A stretch of 18,231 bases of DNA from assembly GCA_014729565.1 (NCBI GenBank), contig WJJR01000496.1:1-18231 (forward strand), given 5' to 3'. Position numbers and translations under genes: made by a program. The DNA is from Candidatus Zixiibacteriota bacterium (GTDB lineage: Bacteria; Zixibacteria; MSB-5A5; WJJR01). Positions 6,220 to 15,024 of the stretch are shown one piece after another. The stretch's first letter is position 1, and the number at the start of each line of letters is the position of its first letter. The notes below the pieces were generated by a model. That model was not told the origin of the DNA. It saw only the letters and a list, made by a program, of their open reading frames with translations, and made no database searches.

Positions 6220-9200
6220 ATGACGTTTCGGTTCCTTACGCTGGCTCTCATTGCGTTGGGCATTCTCCTCTCAGGTGCCCTCGGCGGATCAGAGGCCCTG
6301 GCCCAGTTCGGCAAGAACAAAGTCCAGTACCGCGATTTCGACTGGCAGTATATCTCCTCGGAGCATTTCGACGTCTATTTCTATGACGGTGGCTACGACC
6401 TCGCCGTGTTTACAGCGACCGTTCTTGAATCGGCGTATGTGCAAGTTTCCGAGGAATTGAATTACTCGCTTCAGAATCGCGTACCGGCGATCATCTACCA
6501 ATCGCACAACGAATTTCAACAAACGAACGTCACCAGCAGTCTGCTCGAAGAGGGAGTCGGCGGTTTTACCGAATCATTCAAGAACCGCATGGTGATGCCG
6601 TTCACCGGATCATATGAAGACTTCCGCCACGTGTTGCACCACGAGCTCACGCACGCGGTGACCTTCGACATGCTGTTCAGCGGTGTCGGTTCGATCTTCT
6701 CGCGTCAGGCGCTCTTCAATGTCCCGCTCTGGTTCGCCGAGGGGTTCGCCGAGTACTCATCGCGCCACGGATGGGACACATTCGCCGATATGGTCATTCG
6801 CGACGCCACCGTGCACAATTATCTCATCCCGCTGAATTACGTCGGCGGCTACCTCGCCTACAAGCAGGGGCAATCCGCCGTCCTGTATCTTGCCGAGCGC
6901 TACGGTGAAGAGAAAATCGCGGAGGTGTTGTCTAAAGGTCGGTTTGAACTCACGATGGATAACGCCCTGAAGAAGACGATTGGAAAGGGCATCGAAGAAT
7001 TTAACGAGGAGTGGCAAAAGCGCCTGCGCAAAGAGTACTGGCCCGAAATCTCGATTCGTGAAGAACCGGAATTGTTCGCGCGCCAACTCACCGACAACGA
7101 AGAAGACGGTTCGTATTTCAACGAGAAGCCCGTGTTTGCTCCGCGCGGCGACCGTATCGCGATTCTCACCGAGAAGGCCGACAACACCGAAGTGCGAATT
7201 ATCTCGACCGTCGACGGCGAACACTTGCGCACGGTGATTAAGGGCGGACGGACCGATCGCTTTGAATCGTTACATTCGTTTGTATCGGGTATGGACTTCT
7301 CGCCCGACGGTTCCACCCTTGCCTTGATCGCGAAATCGAGCGGCAACGACGCCCTGATGCTGCTCGATGTCGACGGCAGCGGCGACGATCGCACGTTGCG
7401 CTTCGGTTTTCAGTCGATGCGATCACCGTCGTTTTCGCCCGATGGCAAGTCGATTGTCGTCACCGCGAACCGTCACGATCAAAACGACCTCTATCTCGTC
7501 GACCTCGAAACCGAAACGGTCACGCGGCTGACCAACGACCGGTACGACGAGCAGGATGCGCATTTTCACCCCGACGGTGACCGCATCATCTTTGCCGCCG
7601 ATCGGCCGTCCGATGCCACCACGCCGTTGATGCTGCCAGATGAACAGAATCCGGCGACGTTCGCCTTCGGTCGCTACAACATTTTCGAAGCGAATCTGGT
7701 GACGCGGACGGTCCATCCGATGACGGACGACGATGCCGAAGACAAGACACCGGTGTATGCGCCCGACGGGAACCGCATCTGCTTTGTCTCCAACAAGAAC
7801 GGTATCTATAACCTGTACATCATTGACTCGCTCGGTGCAGACCCGTTTCCGATCACCGATGCCATTTCCGGCTGCTTCAGCCCGTCATGGTCCCCCGACG
7901 GAGAGGAGATAGCGTTCTCGGCGTTCTATCGCGGCGGTTTCGACATCTTCCTGATGACGGACATTCGACCGAAAGCGGAGCCGGGCGAGAATCTCGAGCC
8001 CACCGCGTTCGTGCGACGGTTGTCCGGTGAGGATTCCAGTGCCTTCGTGATTCGTCGTGAAGTCGAATTGGAAGAACGCGCACCGAAGCTGCTGTCGGAA
8101 GACTTGGAGTTCACGTCGTTTGTGCAGCCGGCGAGTACTCCCTACGAGCACCAGCCAATCAAAGACGACACTTCGGCAACATCGGAGGACACCACCGTTG
8201 CCCGCCAGCCGCTTGGCCCGCCAACGCCGGACAACCTCGATGAGATGGCTGCGGCGAAAGAGGATACCACGACAGCCCCAGAGGTCGCCCTGGCCGACAC
8301 GGTGCTGACCGACTACGAGGTGCACGAGTATTCCCCGAAGTTCACACCCGATCTGGTGACCGGTGGCCTCGGCTATGACACCTTCTTCGGGCTGCGGGGA
8401 CAGTCGTTCTTCGTCATCTCCGACTACCTGGGCGATCACCAGGTGTTCGTTGCCACTGATTTGATCAACACGATCGATCAGTCGAACATTCAGGTGTACT
8501 ATCAGTACACGCCGAAACGAATCGACTACGGAATCGGCTTGTTCCACTCGAAATACTTTTACCTGAACTTCAACGACAAGCTGTTCAGTGACCGCACGTA
8601 CGGCTTCCAGGCGAATGTCGCCAGGCCGTTTTCTAAATTCACGCGTCTGCAACTCGACGGGATGATGGTCTTCATCGACCGGCGGTTCGTGGATCAGCCG
8701 GAACCGCCCGAACGCGACCGTTCGGATCGCGTCGCGGTCGGCGTGTTGTCACTGGTCCATGACAACTCGACTTGGGGATTGACCGCGCCGAAAAGCGGCC
8801 GGCGGTATCGCGTGTCGTTGGAAGCGGCTCCCGATGGGTTCTCCGATGGGGTCAGCTATCGGGCGATGACCTTCGACTTCCGGCAATACGCCCGTCTGGG
8901 TGGCCGCTACAGTGTGGCTCTGCGTTTGGCCGGCGGCGTCTCCGGTGGCAGTAATCCCAAGCGTTTCTATCTGGGCGGAATGAGCAATTGGATCGGCTCT
9001 ACCATCAGCCGCTCGAGTGTGTACGACGTTGAGGGGTTGTATTTCAGCCAGTTGATCACCCCCTTCCGAGGGTACGACTACTACGAAATCGACGGGTCGC
9101 GGTTCGGACTCTTGAATGCCGAATTCCGCTTCCCATTTGTCGACTACTTCGCCATGCGCTTCCCACTGCCGTTGGTGCTCAGCCAGATCGGCGGTGTGCT

Positions 9201-9420
9201 GTTCACCGATGTTGGCTCGGCGTGGAGCGACAACGATAAGTTCCGCGGGACCAGCAGCGCCGGCGGATTCCACCTCGAAGACATCAAGATGGCCTTTGGC
9301 TACGGATTGCGGGCCAACCTGGGCTTCATGGTCCTGCGGTTCGACCAGGCGTGGCGGACTGATCTCGACGTGGTGGCCGCCCATCCGAAGTACTACTTCT
9401 CACTGGGCGCCGATTTCTGA
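6220..9420 (+). CDS. Outer-membrane gluzincin/beta-propeller/Omp85-like barrel protein
   Basis: A 1066-residue exported protein of three parts. A signal peptide (residues 1-28, cleavage after ALA) is followed by a gluzincin peptidase domain (peptidase-MA-like). Its zinc site is H141-E-x-x-H145 in HHELTHAV with a likely third ligand E174 in WFAEGFAEY, so it looks catalytically competent. Residues about 305-590 are a TolB/PD40-type beta-propeller with repeated blade motifs (FSPDGSTLAL, FSPDGKSIVV, FHPDGDRIIF, YAPDGNRICF, WSPDGEEIAF). An acidic Thr/Pro-rich linker lies near 630-700. Residues about 705-1066 are a beta-barrel with the Omp85 RGY motif (R950-G-Y952) and a C-terminal Phe. No POTRA domains are seen. 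AGGAG precedes the ATG at good spacing. I infer a surface or periplasmic processing/assembly factor; the substrate is unknown. Confidence 0.85.
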   Translation: MTFRFLTLALIALGILLSGALGGSEALAQFGKNKVQYRDFDWQYISSEHFDVYFYDGGYDLAVFTATVLESAYVQVSEELNYSLQNRVPAIIYQSHNEFQQTNVTSSLLEEGVGGFTESFKNRMVMPFTGSYEDFRHVLHHELTHAVTFDMLFSGVGSIFSRQALFNVPLWFAEGFAEYSSRHGWDTFADMVIRDATVHNYLIPLNYVGGYLAYKQGQSAVLYLAERYGEEKIAEVLSKGRFELTMDNALKKTIGKGIEEFNEEWQKRLRKEYWPEISIREEPELFARQLTDNEEDGSYFNEKPVFAPRGDRIAILTEKADNTEVRIISTVDGEHLRTVIKGGRTDRFESLHSFVSGMDFSPDGSTLALIAKSSGNDALMLLDVDGSGDDRTLRFGFQSMRSPSFSPDGKSIVVTANRHDQNDLYLVDLETETVTRLTNDRYDEQDAHFHPDGDRIIFAADRPSDATTPLMLPDEQNPATFAFGRYNIFEANLVTRTVHPMTDDDAEDKTPVYAPDGNRICFVSNKNGIYNLYIIDSLGADPFPITDAISGCFSPSWSPDGEEIAFSAFYRGGFDIFLMTDIRPKAEPGENLEPTAFVRRLSGEDSSAFVIRREVELEERAPKLLSEDLEFTSFVQPASTPYEHQPIKDDTSATSEDTTVARQPLGPPTPDNLDEMAAAKEDTTTAPEVALADTVLTDYEVHEYSPKFTPDLVTGGLGYDTFFGLRGQSFFVISDYLGDHQVFVATDLINTIDQSNIQVYYQYTPKRIDYGIGLFHSKYFYLNFNDKLFSDRTYGFQANVARPFSKFTRLQLDGMMVFIDRRFVDQPEPPERDRSDRVAVGVLSLVHDNSTWGLTAPKSGRRYRVSLEAAPDGFSDGVSYRAMTFDFRQYARLGGRYSVALRLAGGVSGGSNPKRFYLGGMSNWIGSTISRSSVYDVEGLYFSQLITPFRGYDYYEIDGSRFGLLNAEFRFPFVDYFAMRFPLPLVLSQIGGVLFTDVGSAWSDNDKFRGTSSAGGFHLEDIKMAFGYGLRANLGFMVLRFDQAWRTDLDVVAAHPKYYFSLGADF

Positions 9421-9450
9421 TATTCTGAAAGCGATACATTTATTGTCTGC

Positions 9451-9484
9451 GAAGCCGGGATGTGAGTGCCTCCATCCCGGCTTC
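9451..9484. terminator. Strong hairpin between the barrel gene and purL
   Basis: GAAGCCGGGATG (9451-9462) pairs perfectly over 12 bases with CATCCCGGCTTC (9473-9484) across a 10-base loop, 31 bases after the upstream stop codon. The following CATTTCCTG is only moderately T-rich. This is the best intrinsic terminator candidate in the window. ATTCTGAAA (9422-9430) and TGTCAGAAT (9492-9500) form an outer inverted pair around it. Confidence 0.6.
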
Positions 9485-9513
9485 CATTTCCTGTCAGAAT
9501 GCCCATAACGGGA

Positions 9514-9540
9514 TTGTCTATGCCCGGTGGGTTCTATAGA
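9514..9540 (+). promoter_or_regulatory. Possible purL promoter
   Basis: TTGTCT (9514-9519) and TATAGA (9535-9540) are each four of six to consensus but only 15 bases apart. If real, the transcript would start near 9547, leaving a short leader with a good ribosome-binding site before the ATG at 9569 and ruling out a GTG start at 9527. Confidence 0.3.
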
Positions 9541-9568
9541 TTTACCGTTTGACTCTCAGGAAGAGCCG

Positions 9569-11821
9569 ATGCACGAACCCACTGTCACATCAGAGCTTGT
9601 CGCCCAGCACGGGATCACACCCGACGAATACGAGATGATCAAGTCGATCCTCGGGCGGGAGCCGAATTACACCGAACTCGGTGTCTTTTCGGTCATGTGG
9701 TCGGAACACTGTTCCTACAAGAATTCGATCGTCCTCCTCAAGACGTTGCCCAAAGAAGGGCCGATGATGCTGGCCAAGGCCGGGGAGGAAAATGCCGGTG
9801 TGGTCGACTGGGGTGACGGTCGCGCGGTGGTCTTCAAGATCGAATCGCACAATCACCCGTCGGCCGTCGAGCCCTATCAGGGCGCCGCGACCGGCGTCGG
9901 CGGTATTTTGCGCGACATCTTTACCATGGGTGCACGTCCCATCGCCAGTCTCGATTCACTCCGTTTCGGCAGTCTCGATAACCCGCGTGTGCGGTTTTTG
10001 GTTGATGGTGTGGTGCGCGGTATTGGCGGCTACGGAAATTGCTTCGGAGTCCCGACCATCGGCGGTGAACTGATCTTTGAGGATTCCTACACCGGCAATC
10101 CGCTCGTCAATGCGATGGCAGTCGGCATGGTCAAGACCGACAAGATTGCCCGCGCCTCGGCATCTGAAGTCGGTGCGCCGGTGTACATCGTTGGCTCGAA
10201 GACCGGACGCGACGGGATCCACGGCGCCACTTTCGCATCGGAAGAACTGTCGGAGGAATCCGAATCGCGCCGGCCGTCGGTGCAGATCGGTGATCCGTTC
10301 ACCGAAAAGCTCCTGCTCGAAGCGACGCTCGAGATGATCGACGCCGACGTGCTCGTCGGCATTCAGGACATGGGCGCAGCCGGTATCACCTGCTCCTGTT
10401 CGGAAACCGCGTTCCGTGGTGGGCAGGGAATGCACATCGACACCGGACTGGTTCCGGTACGCGAAGAGGGGATGACACCGTACGAAATTCTTCTCTCCGA
10501 ATCGCAGGAGCGTATGCTTGTGATCGTCCGACCGGGACGAGAAGACGATGTCATCGCCATTTTCAAGAAGTGGCAATTGGAGGCGGAACGAATTGGCGAG
10601 GTAATCGAGGGCGGATGCTTCATCGTTGATCACAACGGCGAACGCAAAGTCGATATTCCGGCCGACGCACTGGCGCTGGGGGGCCGCACGCCGCAATACA
10701 AGCGTGCCGAAACGAAGCCCACTCACATCGACACGGCGCAATCCTGGGATCAAGACAGCATTTCGCAACGGGACAACTACGGGGACGTACTGAAACGTCT
10801 CGTGGGTTCACCCAACCTGGCCGACAAGAGCTGGGTGTATCATCAGTACGACACCAGTGTTCGCACCAACACCGCCATCGGCCCGGGGATGGATGCCGCC
10901 GTTCTGCGAATCCGCAAAACCAACACCGCGTTGGCCGCTGCCACCGACGGCAACGGACGCTATTGCTATCTCAATCCCCGGCGTGGTGCACAGATCGCGG
11001 TCGCCGAAGCCGCACGTAATCTTGTGTGCGTCGGTGCGCAGCCGTTGGCGATTACCAACTGCCTCAATTTCGGCAATCCCTATAAACCGGAAGTCTACTA
11101 TCACTTTGCCGAGTGTGTGCGCGGTATGGGTGAAGCCTGCCGTTTCTTTGGCACACCGGTCACCGGCGGCAACGTCAGTTTCTACAACGAAGAGGGACCG
11201 CGCGCTGTCTACCCGACGCCGACCATCGGCATGATCGGGAAGATCGAGGATGTGCGTCACATTACCACCAACGACTTCAAAGCAACCACTGATTACATTG
11301 CGGTCGTCGGCGAAACGCGCAACGAACTCGGCGCATCGGAATACCTGAAAACGGTCTACGGATTGACAACCGGCAAAGTCCCCGCGCTCGATCTGGCGCG
11401 GGAAAAGGCCGTTCAGCAGTTCATCCTGCGCGCGATTCAGAATCAATGGATCGCCTCGGCGCACGATTGCTCCGACGGTGGTCTGGCGGTCGCGTTGTTT
11501 GAATCCTGCATCGGCCGGGATGATCATCTCTGGGGTATCGACTGCGAGGTTGATGTCGGCGCCATTCGTCCCGATGCCTACCTCTTCGGTGAATCTCAGT
11601 CACGCGTCGTCGTTTCGTTTGACGATGCCAATCGTCAGATCATTGAACACGCCGCACAGGAGGCGCATGTCCCGCTCACCATCATCGGCCGGGTCGCCGA
11701 AGGTGGACGATTCGTCATCAAACCGTTCATCGACGAATCGATTGAAGAATTGCGGGCTCTGCATCGCGACTGCATTCCCACGCTCATGGATGAACGTGTG
11801 ACGGCGTCGCGGGTCGCATGA
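9569..11821 (+). CDS. purL: Phosphoribosylformylglycinamidine synthase subunit PurL
   Basis: This is the ATP-dependent large subunit of FGAM synthase, which converts FGAR and ammonia to FGAM in de novo purine synthesis. At 750 residues it is the small PurL form (B. subtilis type), which works with separate PurQ (glutaminase) and PurS; neither is in the window. Recognisable segments include SILGREPNYTELGVFSVMWSEHCSYKNS near the N-terminus, ESHNHPSAVEPYQGAATGVGG (about residues 92-112), the internal-repeat motif QDMGAAGITCS, and HDCSDGGLAVAL in the C-terminal half. I chose the ATG at 9569 because CAGGAAGAG lies just upstream and the protein then starts like B. subtilis PurL. A GTG at 9527 would add 14 unconserved residues. 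hutU starts 26 bases downstream. Confidence 0.96.
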   Translation: MHEPTVTSELVAQHGITPDEYEMIKSILGREPNYTELGVFSVMWSEHCSYKNSIVLLKTLPKEGPMMLAKAGEENAGVVDWGDGRAVVFKIESHNHPSAVEPYQGAATGVGGILRDIFTMGARPIASLDSLRFGSLDNPRVRFLVDGVVRGIGGYGNCFGVPTIGGELIFEDSYTGNPLVNAMAVGMVKTDKIARASASEVGAPVYIVGSKTGRDGIHGATFASEELSEESESRRPSVQIGDPFTEKLLLEATLEMIDADVLVGIQDMGAAGITCSCSETAFRGGQGMHIDTGLVPVREEGMTPYEILLSESQERMLVIVRPGREDDVIAIFKKWQLEAERIGEVIEGGCFIVDHNGERKVDIPADALALGGRTPQYKRAETKPTHIDTAQSWDQDSISQRDNYGDVLKRLVGSPNLADKSWVYHQYDTSVRTNTAIGPGMDAAVLRIRKTNTALAAATDGNGRYCYLNPRRGAQIAVAEAARNLVCVGAQPLAITNCLNFGNPYKPEVYYHFAECVRGMGEACRFFGTPVTGGNVSFYNEEGPRAVYPTPTIGMIGKIEDVRHITTNDFKATTDYIAVVGETRNELGASEYLKTVYGLTTGKVPALDLAREKAVQQFILRAIQNQWIASAHDCSDGGLAVALFESCIGRDDHLWGIDCEVDVGAIRPDAYLFGESQSRVVVSFDDANRQIIEHAAQEAHVPLTIIGRVAEGGRFVIKPFIDESIEELRALHRDCIPTLMDERVTASRVA

Positions 11822-11847
11822 CGGGTCTGCCCTTGAGGAGTACAGCC

Positions 11848-13539
11848 ATGGCCACGACACCAGATGCAATGACAACGGCAGCCGGCGCGCCGGGCACCGC
11901 CATCCGCGCGCCTCGGGGAACAGAACGCACCTGCAAAGGATGGATTCAGGAAGCGGCGTTCCGCATGATCCAAAACAACCTGGATCCGGAAGTAGCTGAA
12001 CTCCCCGAAGAATTAATCGTCTACGGCGGTTCCGGCAAGGCCGCGCGCAACTGGGATTGTTTCCACAAAATCATCGCGTCGCTGAAGAGTTTGGAAAACG
12101 ACGAAACACTGCTTGTTCAATCGGGCAAACCGGTCGGCATTTTCAAGACACAGCCATCGGCCCCGCGTGTCCTGATTGCCAATTCCAACCTCGTTGGCAA
12201 CTGGGCGAACTGGGAGGAATTCCGCCGCCTCGATGCGCTCGGTTTGATGATGTTCGGGCAAATGACCGCCGGATCGTGGATCTACATCGGGACGCAGGGC
12301 ATTTTGCAGGGCACTTACGAAACACTCGCCTCGCTGGCCACGCGTCACTTCGACGGCAGCCTGGCCGGACGGTGGGTGCTCACCGGCGGAATGGGCGGCA
12401 TGGGTGGTGCGCAACCGTTGGCGGTGACGCTCAGTGGTGGCGTGGCACTGGTCATCGAAGTCGATGAAGCGCGCATCGACCGCCGCATCAAAACCGCGTA
12501 TTGCGATCGCAAGACGTCATCGCTCGATGAAGCGTTGAACTGGGTCAATGAGGCCGTTGCCAAGAAGCAACCGTTGTCAATCGGCTTGGTCGGCAATTGC
12601 GCTGATGTCCTTCCGGACATGGTCAAACGTAACATCATTCCGGATGTCGTCACTGACCAGACATCGGCTCACGATGAACTCTACGGGTATGTACCATCGG
12701 GTTTAGCGATGCATGAAGCGGTGCACATGCGCGTTGAAAACCCCGATGAATACATTCGCCGTTCATTCGATTCGATGGCGCGGCATTGCCAGGCGATTGT
12801 GGCGATGCAGAAAGCGGGAGCCATTGCGTTCGATTACGGCAATAACCTGCGCGGGCAGGCGCAGAAAGCGGGCTACGAGAATGCCTTCGAGTATCCCGGA
12901 TTCGTGCCGGCGTATATCCGCCCGTTGTTCTGCTACGGCAAGGGACCGTTCCGCTGGGCAGCGCTCTCCGGTGATCCTAAGGATATCGCCGTCACCGACG
13001 ATGTGATTCTCCGTGAATTCTCCTATAACGAGCCCTTGTGCCGCTGGATTCGCCTCGCCTCCGAAAAGGTCAAGTTCCAGGGCTTGCCCGCACGCATCTG
13101 CTGGCTCGGGTATGGCGAACGCGACAAGTTTGGTTTGATCATCAACAAGCTTGTTCGCGACGGAAAGATTTCCGCGCCGATTGTGATCGGACGGGATCAT
13201 CTCGACTGTGGTTCCGTTGCTTCACCGAATCGTGAAACAGAGGGCATGAAAGATACGTCCGACGCCGTGGCCGATTGGCCTCTACTCAACGGGCTGCTCA
13301 ACGCCGTCTCCGGCGCCGGATGGGTTTCGATTCACCATGGAGGAGGGGTCGGCATGGGCCAGTCGATCCACGCCGGCATGGTGATTGTCGCCGATGGGTC
13401 GGAGGATGCCGATGGCCGCCTGTCGCGCGTTTTGGTCAACGATCCCGGAACCGGTGTGATGCGTCACGTCGATGCCGGGTACGACGAAGCGATTGAATTT
13501 GCCAAAGACCGGGGAATGAACCTTCCCGGCCTGCCGTAA
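11848..13539 (+). CDS. hutU: Urocanate hydratase
   Basis: Urocanase converts urocanate to imidazolonepropionate in histidine degradation, using tightly bound NAD+ as an electrophile. The 563-residue length is normal (about 557). Diagnostic stretches include IRAPRGTERTCKGWIQEAAF, GGSGKAARNWDCFHKI, the glycine-rich GGMGGMGGAQP near residues 179-189, the conserved C418 in ARICWLGYGERDKFG (equivalent to C410 of the Pseudomonas enzyme), and GRDHLDCGSVASPNRETEGM. The ATG at 11848 follows GAGGAG at ideal spacing. An in-frame ATG at 11818 overlaps the purL stop but has no better signal. No hutH, hutI or hutG lies nearby; the gene sits between purine synthesis and rRNA methylation genes, probably co-transcribed with purL. 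Confidence 0.97.
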   Translation: MATTPDAMTTAAGAPGTAIRAPRGTERTCKGWIQEAAFRMIQNNLDPEVAELPEELIVYGGSGKAARNWDCFHKIIASLKSLENDETLLVQSGKPVGIFKTQPSAPRVLIANSNLVGNWANWEEFRRLDALGLMMFGQMTAGSWIYIGTQGILQGTYETLASLATRHFDGSLAGRWVLTGGMGGMGGAQPLAVTLSGGVALVIEVDEARIDRRIKTAYCDRKTSSLDEALNWVNEAVAKKQPLSIGLVGNCADVLPDMVKRNIIPDVVTDQTSAHDELYGYVPSGLAMHEAVHMRVENPDEYIRRSFDSMARHCQAIVAMQKAGAIAFDYGNNLRGQAQKAGYENAFEYPGFVPAYIRPLFCYGKGPFRWAALSGDPKDIAVTDDVILREFSYNEPLCRWIRLASEKVKFQGLPARICWLGYGERDKFGLIINKLVRDGKISAPIVIGRDHLDCGSVASPNRETEGMKDTSDAVADWPLLNGLLNAVSGAGWVSIHHGGGVGMGQSIHAGMVIVADGSEDADGRLSRVLVNDPGTGVMRHVDAGYDEAIEFAKDRGMNLPGLP

Positions 13540-13626
13540 CAACTAGATACCGTGCGTCTTCGTTTGGGACCGGCGACGGACGCGCACCTATTGGGGTCTC
13601 CGGTGCTTGCAACTGGAAGGTGACTC

Positions 13627-15024
13627 ATGGTAAGGAATTCGCGGCAGGGACGCCGTAGCCGACGCCCCGAAACGAAGAATATTAACCCCTTCGGCGCGAA
13701 CAATGCGCGCGCGGTGGCGTATGATCTGACAGTCAACGCCATGAAGGGGGGCGAACGTCTGGAACAAATGTGGGATCACAATGTCGGCCTGGCCGGGCTG
13801 TCCAGCCGCGATCGCGCGTTGGCCGTACACCTCGCCGCCGGCGTGCTGCGCCGTTTGCGCGTGCTCGATCACCGCGCCAACTATCTCACCGACGGCAAGT
13901 TCGAGGGCTTGAAGGAGCCGGTGCAATGGGTGCTCCGGATGGGATTGTTTCAGGTGGTCGATTGCGACCGAATACCCCCGCATGCCGCTGTGTCGACTGC
14001 GGTCGAGGCGGCCAAGTCGGTGTCCCACCAGGGTATTGCCGGTTTGGTCAATGCCGTGCTGCGTCGCGCCGCGCGCGAGCGTGATCAGTTGCATGAGCAG
14101 CTCGATAACGCACCGCCGGCCGAGAAACTGTCCATGCCCGACTGGCTGATCAAGATGCTGATTGCCAAGTACGGGGAAGAGAACATCGACCGCATTGCCC
14201 GCTGGGCCAACGCGCCACCCCATCACTACGTGCGTCTTGCCAAGGGCGGCCCTGGGCTGGCGCGCCTGAATGAACTGCTGGCCGGCGCGAATCTGCTCGC
14301 TGCCAAACCTCATCCGGTGTTCGATGAATACGCGGAAGTGGAAACAGCGGCACTAACCTCTGATTCACCGCTCTACTCCGAGCCGATTGGCTGGGTGCAG
14401 AATCCGGCCTCGGGTCTGGTCGTGCGATTGCTCGACCCCCAGCCCGGAGACCAGGTCATCGATCTGTTTGCCGCGCCCGGTGGCAAGTCGCTGTTGATCT
14501 CCGAAATGATTGGTCCCGAGGGCCAGGTGTTCGCGGTTGACCGCAGTGCCGAACGGTTGAAACGCCTCGAAGAGAACAAGCAACGATTCAGCGCCGACAA
14601 CATGCTGCCGATCCAGGCCGATGTGTCCTCGCTCGGTGATCGCACCGCGATGCGCGTGCTCGCCGATGTGCCCTGTTCGGCCCTCGGCACGCTGCCGAAG
14701 AACCCGGAAGTCCGCTGGGTGAAGACACAGTCGGACATTGAACGTCTCGCTCGTTCGCAACGGATTTGGCTGAGTGTGGCGAGCAATCACGTTGCGCCCG
14801 GCGGTCTACTCGTGTACGCTACCTGTACGATTACATCCGAGGAAAACGAATTCACCGTTCGCGGCTTCCTCGAAGCCAACGATCAATTCGAACTGGAATC
14901 GGCCGCGCCGTATGTACCCGAGCAGTTCGTGACGAAGGAAGGGTATGTGTCGTCACGTCCGCCATTCGACGGTCTCGACGGTGTGTTTGCCGTTCGCCTG
15001 CGACGGAAGCCCGCCGCCCAATGA
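13627..15024 (+). CDS. rsmB: 16S rRNA (cytosine-967-C5)-methyltransferase RsmB
   Basis: A SAM-dependent enzyme making m5C967 in 16S rRNA. Residues about 20-160 are the NusB-like RNA-binding domain characteristic of RsmB (Fmu/Sun). The C-terminal RsmF/NOP2-type methyltransferase shows VQNPASGLVVRLL, SAM motif I DLFAAPGGKS, motif IV DVPCSALGT (C350) and motif VI YATCTITSEENE with nucleophile C400. Both cysteines needed for catalysis and product release are present. GGAAGGTGA lies at good spacing before the ATG. The stop codon overlaps the ATG of the PASTA gene (ATGA), indicating translational coupling. The length of 465 residues is somewhat longer than the 429 of E. coli, with a basic N-terminal tail. 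Confidence 0.95.
   Translation: MVRNSRQGRRSRRPETKNINPFGANNARAVAYDLTVNAMKGGERLEQMWDHNVGLAGLSSRDRALAVHLAAGVLRRLRVLDHRANYLTDGKFEGLKEPVQWVLRMGLFQVVDCDRIPPHAAVSTAVEAAKSVSHQGIAGLVNAVLRRAARERDQLHEQLDNAPPAEKLSMPDWLIKMLIAKYGEENIDRIARWANAPPHHYVRLAKGGPGLARLNELLAGANLLAAKPHPVFDEYAEVETAALTSDSPLYSEPIGWVQNPASGLVVRLLDPQPGDQVIDLFAAPGGKSLLISEMIGPEGQVFAVDRSAERLKRLEENKQRFSADNMLPIQADVSSLGDRTAMRVLADVPCSALGTLPKNPEVRWVKTQSDIERLARSQRIWLSVASNHVAPGGLLVYATCTITSEENEFTVRGFLEANDQFELESAAPYVPEQFVTKEGYVSSRPPFDGLDGVFAVRLRRKPAAQ

Noticed and set aside
7885..9384. Long minus-strand open frames (7885-8652, 8749-9384)
   Set aside because: Shadows of the barrel protein gene; no motifs, no ribosome-binding sites.
9527..9568. Upstream GTG start for purL
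   Set aside because: No ribosome-binding site, non-conserved extension, and it lies within the candidate promoter; the ATG at 9569 has a good site.
9956..11527. Minus-strand open frames opposite purL
   Set aside because: purL is unambiguous on the plus strand and these frames show no family motif.
11818..11847. ATG overlapping the purL stop as hutU start
   Set aside because: GAGGAG at 11835-11840 is correctly placed for the ATG at 11848 instead.
14766..15020. 85-residue N-terminal extension of the PASTA protein
   Set aside because: It lies inside rsmB in another frame, is rich in Arg, and the ATG at 15021 overlapping the rsmB stop gives a normal membrane-anchor start.
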